Shown here: piece after piece, positions 57,667 through 64,000 of the stretch
How the letters are laid out: every line of letters starts with the position of its first letter
Position numbering within the stretch: position 1 is the stretch's first letter
Notes under the pieces: generated by a model
Databases searched by the model: none
What the model was told of the DNA's origin: nothing
Seen by the model: only the letters and a program-made list of their open reading frames with translations
Origin: Elusimicrobiota bacterium
GTDB lineage: Bacteria > Elusimicrobiota > Elusimicrobia > UBA1565 > UBA9628
DNA length: 64,000 bases
Reading direction: 5' to 3'
NCBI GenBank assembly: GCA_016218575.1
Contig: JACRDN010000019.1
Coordinates: forward strand, 186,001-250,000
Program-made: the position numbers and the translations under genes

Positions 57667-57675
57667 GCCTGGCAC
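57667..57675 (+). repeat. Half REP core GCCTGGCAC after the transposase
   Basis: Nine of the 11 bases of the core at 56690, on the same strand, about 40 bases after the transposase stop. It may be the right end of the element. Confidence 0.5.
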
Positions 57676-57699
57676 TATTAAGAAAAATGGGCCTAAGGT

Positions 57700-57720
57700 C
57701 CTATATAGGCCTGGGCCTAT
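57700..57720 (+). other. Palindromes before the giant coiled-coil gene
   Basis: CCTATATAGG (57700-57709) and ATAGGCC-TG-GGCCTAT (57705-57720) overlap. Similar AGGTCCT/GGCC words occur before the 2447-residue gene, so both giant genes have a palindromic leader. Confidence 0.5.
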
Positions 57721-57785
57721 TGTAGGGGTTTCCCCGCCCCAAGGGCCCAGGCCGGGGAGCCTGCTAAAGGCTATCCTTAATCCTG

Positions 57786-60700
57786 ATGGGGTGTCGAAAG
57801 GCCGGTAAACGGCTCGGTTGGCTTATGGCCTGCCTGGGGCTGGTTATTTTCCAACTACGTCCGGACGTAGTCGGGGCCCAGCCGCCGGCCGGCGGCCAAG
57901 CCCGGGTTTCCGCCCTCCTGGACGCCGTAGAAAAATATAAGGTTTTTTTCAAAAAAGACCCCCACAATCCCGCCACCCGCCGCTTCCTGCCCGAGCTTCA
58001 CGAGATCAAGGAGGCCGCTTTGGCCCCCGAGGCCCCCCGGGACGTGGAACGGCTCGAGGCGCGGTTTTTGCGCTGGAAGGATGCCTTCCTGGCCTATCTT
58101 CGGGGGCTTTACGGGGAGCGCTTCGCCCGGGACGCGGCGGGCTTTGAGGCCGCGGCCCAGGAGCGGTTGGACGCTCTCATCGCGATCCGGGATGGCCGCC
58201 CGACTTTGGGCCGGGACCCCCGCCTTCTGGCCGACCTCGAGGCCTTGAAGGACGCGGTAAACCAAGGCGTGGACCCGGGGCGCCTCAACCGCTACTACGA
58301 CCGCCTGGGCCTTTCCAGGCCCTTGGCCCGGCGGGACGGCTCCATCGCCGCGGCGAGATTTTCCCGTGGGCGGGCTGGGCTGAAACAATACCGGAGGAAC
58401 CTCTCTTCCAGGGGAGCAACGCCGCCCACGGCGCATACTTTCAGTCCCAGGCCGAGCGACGCCCCGGCATCGGCCTGGGACTACTTGAAGAAGGCCTCGG
58501 AGTGGGTCGCAAACGCGGCCAAGGCCGTGGCCCGACCGTTTTTCAACCTGCTGTATAAATTCCAGGACAGCGTGGGGCTCAATATTCTCCCCAGGGCTCC
58601 GGCGCCCGCTCCCGCCCCAGCGCCCAGGCCCCAAACATCACCCAAGAGGTCGGCGGCAGCGCCCGCTCGCGCGCCCATTCAGCCGCCCGCCGCGCCGCGG
58701 CGGGAAACCGAGGCCCAGAAGGCACGAGGCCGCGTCGCCGCCCTGAACCGTCAGCTTTCCCGGGTCGAGGGCCAGATCCAGCAGGCCCGCGGCAAGGAGA
58801 GCCCCGTCACCGAGGCCGAGAAGGCGGAGTTTGACCGCATTTGGGGGGAGCTCGATCCCAAGCGCCGGGAAAGCTATATCCGCTCGAAGTTGGGCCAAGG
58901 CCATGACCTGAAGAATCCGAAGCCCCGGGATTTGCAGGACATCAAGGCCCTGAAGGCCCTCCAGGACTACTACAACGGCCTGCTCCTGCCCGGCCAGGCC
59001 GATCAGCCCGGGCTCTGGGAGAGCCTGGAGCTCCGGCTGGCCGAGCAAATGTCCCTAAGGGACCGCCTCAAGTCTTTGGCCGAGAAAAAACCCCTGGCCC
59101 GAGACCAAGGGGCGCTTCCCCGCGTGGCTCCGGAGACGGTGCAGAAAATCGAGGGGCTTCTCTCCGAGGTCGAGCGCCTGCGCGGGGAGGCCAAGGGGGA
59201 GATGGCCACTTACGAGGCCCTCTCCCAGCTTCTGGCCGCCGTCAACAAGGTCCGCAACCAGGCCTTGCGCGAGCGCCGCGACGCCAAGGAGATGCTGGCC
59301 TTCGAGAAGGATATGTCGCGCCTGGCCACGGTGATGGACCTGGCCTTCGCCATGAACCAGATAGACGCGGCCGAGAAGGTGATCCACCAAATGCTCGAGC
59401 TTCTCGAGGCCAAGCTCGCCAAGATCGGGGGGGCGCGCCAACAGAACCAGGAGGCGGCCAAGATCGCGGACGCGAATCTCGCCGAGCTCGAGAAATGGAA
59501 GGCCGAGGCCCAGGATGAGATCAGGGCCGACGAACAGCGCAAGGCCGACATCGCCAAGTACTGGGAGCAGACGGGGTTGGCCCAGCAAAGCATCGGCCAG
59601 TTCCGCGTGGAGACCGCCAACCTTTTGGATGCGATCCGCCTGCGCGACGGGGGGGACAGCGGCGACCCCATCGCCGAGTACCAGGACAAGATCCGGAAAA
59701 TCGCCGAGGTGGCCCAACAGCGGCGCGAGGGCTCCGACGCCTTCTCGCTTGCCACCCTCCAAGCGAACCTGGACCGCATCCGGAAAAGCCTCAAGCTCCT
59801 GAAGGAGGGCGTGGCCCAGCTTGAGTCGGAAAGAGACCCGGTGGAGGGCGCGGCCGTGGCCATTTTCATGGTGGTCAACGAGCCGGAAGTCAATTACTCC
59901 GGGAACCTCAGCCAGGCCTTGGACCGCGCCAATCTGCAGAGGATACTTTCCGAGCGCGAGGCCTATTGGCAAGGCCAGCTCCGGGACTTCGAGAAAAACT
60001 CGAAGTCCCTGGAGAATCTTTTGTCGCGCTCCAACTCCGCCATGACGGCCGACGAGTTCGGCTACCGCCACAAGGAGTCCTTGCCCCTCTGGCGCGATGA
60101 GGAGGCCCAAATCCTGGCCCAAGCGCAGGCGCAGGTGCGCGAGCTCACCGCTGATATAGACCAGCGTGCGGCCCGCATCAACGCGGTAGCGCAGTCTCAT
60201 ATTCCGAGCCTGGGGAACCTAGGTCTCACCGAGCTCCAGAAGGCCGTGAAGAGCTACGGGGACCATTTGCGGGTGGTGAAATTTCCAGATCGAGACGACT
60301 TGGAGACGAGCAAGGCCCAGGTGGACCTCATCCATATAGCGCGGCTCCTGCCGCAGGCGGCCGACGAGCTCATCCGCTGGTCGCGGGCCGACGGGACCAT
60401 CAAGGCCATAAATGACGCCCTTCCCAAGATATCTCCGGCCCAGGCCAGGCTCCAAGCTCTCGTCCAGATGGGACGCGACATCGTGGAGGACATCCATCAA
60501 GACCAGGTCCTCATCAACAGCGACAAGGCCTTCTCCCGGAGCCGCGAGGAGAACCAGGCGATACTTACCCGAAAGACCATCCTTCTTCGCGACAAAATGA
60601 AGCCCGCCTTGGAGGGCATGGAGGAGATGCTCTCCCTGTCCCTCATTCCTTACGTCAAGGACTCCCTCTCCTCGCTGCGCTCCGATTCTTCCGGGGACTT

Positions 60701-63700
60701 CTACAAGCTCTTCGACGCCCAGCTGGGCCTCTATAGGGAGATCAAGAAACTCTACGAGGAGACCATGCCCTGGGCTTTGGCCAGCCATGGCGCCGCCGAG
60801 GGCAACAGGAGCGAGGCCGCCGCGAAGGTCGCGGCCTGGAGAAAGCAGTTCACCGACAACTTGAACGGCTACGACGACGCCCAAGGGCATCACAAGGGCG
60901 TCGAGGAATTCCTGACCGAGGTCAAGAACCGGGACAATCCGGATTTCAAGGGCACGGAGGTGCTCTACGGAGAGCTTCAGCCCTTCAGCCTTCACAGAAA
61001 AATCAAGGAATACGAGAAGGAGCGCGCCGAGAAAGCCCAACAGTTGAAGGCCCAACATGCCGAGGTCAATAATATTCTCGCCGAAATAGAGAGTCTCTCC
61101 AAGGCCCGCTCCGCGGGCCCTTACAACCTCTTGGCCTATCGTCTGCCCACGGACATCAGCGCGGACTCGGCCGGCGCCGAGCGGGTCCAGGCCCTCGTCA
61201 ACAGCCCCCTCATCTATAGGCTGGGCGACGAGCTTAGGCGCATCGGTGTCGAGGCCAAGGCCGAGGCCGGGGCCGAGGATACCAATTTCATTCCTGCTAA
61301 TGACCAGCTACTCTCCGGCACTCAGGAAAAAGTCAAGGTTTCCGCCATGGGCAAGATCGCGCTCTTGGCCAAGAGCGCGGGCGCGCGCCTGGTGCAGTCC
61401 TCCGAGATAAAGCCCGGAGGGGCTCCGGCCTCGACCGCGATGGCGCGCTTTCTCTTCGCCGACGGGATTATCAAGGCCTCGCAGGACGCTCTTAGGGATC
61501 AGATCCCCCGGGCCAAGGACTTCCTGACCAGGGCCAAACAAGTTCTCGAGCATGCCGTCGAGCTCTCCCGGCTGGACGAGGCCTACCTCAACGGCAACGG
61601 GGAGACGGCCGAGCCGGTGTACGCCCGGCAGCTCGGCCTCTACGCCGAACTGCACTCCTTCTTGAGGGAGGGGCTGGACTTCTTCGACGTGAAGGGCCAG
61701 TGGAACGAGGACCGCTTCAAGGTCTTAGACAAGGTCCGGGAGTACTACCAGGGACTCAAGGACATCGGCCAGGGGGGGCTCGAGGTCAACGGCGGGGAGG
61801 CCGAGGCCGCGCGGAAAATGCAGGAGGTCCTCAAAAAGACCTTCGACCAGCTCGAGGCCAACCGGGCCAAGGTGGCGCGGTGGCTGGCCCAGTTGAACGA
61901 TCCCCACGAGTCGGCCGTGCGCCGTCCCCTCATCCGGATCTCCGAGATCATGAAGGAGACTCGGGCCGTCCTCGAGGCCAACATCAACTACCACGACTTG
62001 AAGGACCAAAGCGGGCGCTCGCGCCAAATCCTCTCGGCTTTGCTGGGTCAAATCGAGGACAAGCAAAACGAGCTCTCCGAAGTCCTGGCCGACCCCGCGC
62101 TCCAGGACGCTTTGCCCGCGGCCTTGGTCTCGCGCATCGAGAACCTGAGGCTCTCGCGCGGGATGTGGGCCATGCCGGGCGAGGGCAAGGACAAGGGCGC
62201 GTCGGCCTTGGTGGTGCGCAAGTCCGAGTACTCGGCCTTTCTCGACGGGCTTCTCAAGATGATCCGCCCGCAGGGCGCCTCGCAGGATCTCTCGGCCATT
62301 AAACAGGGCCTTTTGGGCAACCCGGCGGGGCTTTCGAGCTTCATCCCCCAGGCCCAGGTCCTGGACTTCGGGGACTCCGCGGACGGCTTCTATCTCGTCT
62401 ACCAGACCCGCTTCTCCGTCCCCAACGGGCTCGAGACGGAAAGCTGGGTGACCTTGGGCAACATCGCCCGGGTCCTCGGCAACAACGTAAGCGTGGTGGG
62501 CTGGCAGTTCGCCAGTCCCCCCAACGACCGCAACGCCCCCTACGGCGGCAAGGGCTTCGGCGTGCAGGTCGAGTCCATCCAGGGCCGGGACTGGGTCAAC
62601 TACTTCATGATCACCTTGCACCGCTCGGTCTTGAACGTCCCCAAGGAGGCCACCTTCGCCTCGCAGAGCCAGGAGGTACGCGTCCAGGTGTTCGAGGACC
62701 ACGCGCGCATGCTCCTGGGCGACACCCTCTACGTGGCCGCGGCGGGATACGCGGACTTCGCTTTGAACCACCCGGAGGAGCATCCTTATTATTACGGGGG
62801 CAACTTCAAGACCTCGATCAAGTTCTTCCCGGTCATGAGGCTCAACTACGAGCACCAGGAGCTCTGGGCCAAGGACCCGCGCAAATTTGATCAGGAGGTG
62901 AACCTTGACTTTGCCCACTACGACGAGTTCTTGAACAGGACCTTCCACATCCATGCCGAGGGCGCCAAGAAGCATTTCTCCCGCGACCAGCTGGGCCCGA
63001 GCTTCGACATAGGCTCTCTTCTCAACTCGGAGGACACGTTTACCTTGGACCTGTTCCTGGCCAGAAGCGGCGGCAGCGACGACATCACGCAGAGGTCCGC
63101 CGGGATCACCGTGCTCAAGGGATTTACCTTGCGCGACGACAAGGGCAAGCCCTGGATGCTCGTCAACAACGAGGCCACGGTCGAGCTCGGTGAGAAGTAC
63201 CCGACCTACGTGGACCGCCTGGCCGTCAATCTCCTCGACCAGGGCCTGGTCTTTAACGCGGAGGGCCGGCTCCTGGGCAAGGTCGGGGCCTACCATGTGG
63301 GCGTCTCCAAGACCCTCGACCAGGTGACGACCTTCAACGTGGGCTACGGCAATCCCTATCCCGGCGCCCCGCCCCGCGCCGAGGTCATGATCCGCACCTC
63401 CCAGGTCCTGGGCGAGCTCTGGGACAAGGTGACGGGCCAGGCCCGCCAGGACCTCCACGGGGGGGAGATCCTCAAGCCTTTCAACGACCGCTTGGACGAG
63501 TTCTACAAGGCCGAGGAAGGCGGCCCCTCGGCCCGCAAGGTGGCCGAGCTCAAGCGGCTCTTTGAAACTGACGTGGCCCGGCGCCTGATCAGCCAGGACA
63601 TGGGAATACTCGCCCGCGACATTCAAGCCCTGCGCAAGGCCGGGGCCATCCTCGACAACACCCGCATCGAAGGGATGGTGGGTTTCGTCTCCAAGCCAGT

Positions 63701-64000
63701 GGCCGACGGCCAGGCCGAGAAGGCCCTCACCGGAGGCCCGTCCCTGGGCACGCGCACCGAGCTCACCTTGAGCCGCGAGCAGAGGGGCCTTATCCAAGCC
63801 AAGGCTCAAAGCCTTTACCGCGAGGGCCTGCGCCTGCAGATGCGCCTTCTTGAGCTCGCCAAGGAGTGGCAGTCCACCGTGGTGGAGCTGGCCCAGGCCC
63901 AGTGGGAGCTCAAGCTCGCCAAGTACATGGCGGAGCGCGCCCCGAGCCCGGCCCTGCGCGCCGAGGGGGAGGTCAAGGCCGCCCAGGCCACCGCGCGCCT
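57786..64000 (+). CDS. Giant exported coiled-coil protein, runs off the right edge
   Basis: One open frame runs from ATG 57786 to the window end without a stop: at least 2071 residues. The start codes for a signal peptide (LGWLMACLGLVIFQLRPDVV near 11-30, then GAQPP). A helical region, a Pro/Ala linker (about 278-308) and about 1200 residues of charged coiled coil follow (LNRQLSRVEGQIQ, DEIRADEQRKADIAKYWEQT). Near residue 1515 a beta-rich section begins (LETESWVTLGNIARVLGNNV, VGAYHVGVSKTLDQVTTFNV), like a barrel or surface domain. The last part (QSLYREGLRLQMRLLELAKE) resembles the long helices of TolC-type outer-membrane proteins, a weak similarity. No enzyme motif is seen. Confidence 0.8.
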   Translation, partial: MGCRKAGKRLGWLMACLGLVIFQLRPDVVGAQPPAGGQARVSALLDAVEKYKVFFKKDPHNPATRRFLPELHEIKEAALAPEAPRDVERLEARFLRWKDAFLAYLRGLYGERFARDAAGFEAAAQERLDALIAIRDGRPTLGRDPRLLADLEALKDAVNQGVDPGRLNRYYDRLGLSRPLARRDGSIAAARFSRGRAGLKQYRRNLSSRGATPPTAHTFSPRPSDAPASAWDYLKKASEWVANAAKAVARPFFNLLYKFQDSVGLNILPRAPAPAPAPAPRPQTSPKRSAAAPARAPIQPPAAPRRETEAQKARGRVAALNRQLSRVEGQIQQARGKESPVTEAEKAEFDRIWGELDPKRRESYIRSKLGQGHDLKNPKPRDLQDIKALKALQDYYNGLLLPGQADQPGLWESLELRLAEQMSLRDRLKSLAEKKPLARDQGALPRVAPETVQKIEGLLSEVERLRGEAKGEMATYEALSQLLAAVNKVRNQALRERRDAKEMLAFEKDMSRLATVMDLAFAMNQIDAAEKVIHQMLELLEAKLAKIGGARQQNQEAAKIADANLAELEKWKAEAQDEIRADEQRKADIAKYWEQTGLAQQSIGQFRVETANLLDAIRLRDGGDSGDPIAEYQDKIRKIAEVAQQRREGSDAFSLATLQANLDRIRKSLKLLKEGVAQLESERDPVEGAAVAIFMVVNEPEVNYSGNLSQALDRANLQRILSEREAYWQGQLRDFEKNSKSLENLLSRSNSAMTADEFGYRHKESLPLWRDEEAQILAQAQAQVRELTADIDQRAARINAVAQSHIPSLGNLGLTELQKAVKSYGDHLRVVKFPDRDDLETSKAQVDLIHIARLLPQAADELIRWSRADGTIKAINDALPKISPAQARLQALVQMGRDIVEDIHQDQVLINSDKAFSRSREENQAILTRKTILLRDKMKPALEGMEEMLSLSLIPYVKDSLSSLRSDSSGDFYKLFDAQLGLYREIKKLYEETMPWALASHGAAEGNRSEAAAKVAAWRKQFTDNLNGYDDAQGHHKGVEEFLTEVKNRDNPDFKGTEVLYGELQPFSLHRKIKEYEKERAEKAQQLKAQHAEVNNILAEIESLSKARSAGPYNLLAYRLPTDISADSAGAERVQALVNSPLIYRLGDELRRIGVEAKAEAGAEDTNFIPANDQLLSGTQEKVKVSAMGKIALLAKSAGARLVQSSEIKPGGAPASTAMARFLFADGIIKASQDALRDQIPRAKDFLTRAKQVLEHAVELSRLDEAYLNGNGETAEPVYARQLGLYAELHSFLREGLDFFDVKGQWNEDRFKVLDKVREYYQGLKDIGQGGLEVNGGEAEAARKMQEVLKKTFDQLEANRAKVARWLAQLNDPHESAVRRPLIRISEIMKETRAVLEANINYHDLKDQSGRSRQILSALLGQIEDKQNELSEVLADPALQDALPAALVSRIENLRLSRGMWAMPGEGKDKGASALVVRKSEYSAFLDGLLKMIRPQGASQDLSAIKQGLLGNPAGLSSFIPQAQVLDFGDSADGFYLVYQTRFSVPNGLETESWVTLGNIARVLGNNVSVVGWQFASPPNDRNAPYGGKGFGVQVESIQGRDWVNYFMITLHRSVLNVPKEATFASQSQEVRVQVFEDHARMLLGDTLYVAAAGYADFALNHPEEHPYYYGGNFKTSIKFFPVMRLNYEHQELWAKDPRKFDQEVNLDFAHYDEFLNRTFHIHAEGAKKHFSRDQLGPSFDIGSLLNSEDTFTLDLFLARSGGSDDITQRSAGITVLKGFTLRDDKGKPWMLVNNEATVELGEKYPTYVDRLAVNLLDQGLVFNAEGRLLGKVGAYHVGVSKTLDQVTTFNVGYGNPYPGAPPRAEVMIRTSQVLGELWDKVTGQARQDLHGGEILKPFNDRLDEFYKAEEGGPSARKVAELKRLFETDVARRLISQDMGILARDIQALRKAGAILDNTRIEGMVGFVSKPVADGQAEKALTGGPSLGTRTELTLSREQRGLIQAKAQSLYREGLRLQMRLLELAKEWQSTVVELAQAQWELKLAKYMAERAPSPALRAEGEVKAAQATAR

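Noticed and set aside
61725-63809. 694-codon minus-strand frame opposite the giant coiled-coil gene
   Set aside because: Same shadow effect; the plus strand has no stop across 6.2 kb and codes for a coherent protein with a signal peptide.
1-64000. CRISPR arrays, tRNA and rRNA genes
   Set aside because: I saw no regular spacer-repeat pattern, no cloverleaf with conserved T-loop, and no rRNA motif. A covariance-model search would settle the tRNAs.

Overview
The window is a GC-rich (roughly 60-65 % by eye) stretch of a Gram-negative-type bacterial chromosome. No rRNA, tRNA or housekeeping marker fixes the species. A PorV-like outer-membrane barrel, FlgD-type Ig repeats, a compact Tad pilus locus, very large exported proteins and many small toxin-antitoxin (TA) modules suggest an Elusimicrobiota/Omnitrophota-like or similar deep-branching lineage. 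That placement is inference.

Layout. (1) 1-4.9 kb: end of a coiled-coil gene, then a large exported protein with FlgD-type Ig repeats, translationally coupled to a PorV/PorQ-like barrel. (2) 4.9-14.8 kb: a Tad/Flp pilus operon with two Flp pilins, TadE, CpaB, a very short CpaC secretin, a CpaE-CpaF fusion ATPase, TadB with an exported N-terminal extension, TadC, a TPR protein and a HAMP sensor. (3) 14.9-20.4 kb: a signalling block with an OmpR-type pseudo-receiver, a lone receiver, two histidine kinases and a NarL-type regulator. (4) 20.4-25.0 kb: a DUF2332-like protein, two more TadE/TadG-like minor pilin proteins and a short FtsH-like membrane protease. (5) 25.0-42.7 kb: an array of seven Gly/Ala/Ser-rich membrane proteins (numbered 1-7 below), most with a cytosolic charged head, one membrane anchor and a long linker; five end in a second hydrophobic domain. 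It is interrupted by TA modules, a TPR Ser/Thr kinase, an HNH nuclease and a second DUF2332-like gene. (6) 42.7-44.4 kb: a TA island (hicA remnant, brnTA, phd-vapC). (7) 44.4-64 kb: an 1118-residue exported protein, a DUF4143 ATPase, a 2447-residue protein with a SecA-like helicase core, a REP-associated transposase, and a giant exported coiled-coil protein that runs off the right edge (at least 2071 residues).

Regulation seen in the sequence. Sigma70-type promoters recur (TTGACA, 17 bases, TAAACT/TACACT/TATAAT), and their -10 boxes often end only 4-12 bases before the start codon, so leaderless or near-leaderless mRNAs look common. Three kinds of palindromic repeat (GTGCCTGGCAC, AATTCGGTGACAGTTACC, and a 27-bp GGTGCCAGTCATTTAC repeat) sit in or at gene ends and fit a REP/RAYT system, since a RAYT-type transposase is present.

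The most interesting unexplained content is the linker-rich paralogue array between Tad-type pilin genes and an FtsH homologue on one side and the giant exported proteins on the other. A pilus-associated or envelope-spanning apparatus is a reasonable hypothesis, but no function can be proven from sequence alone.
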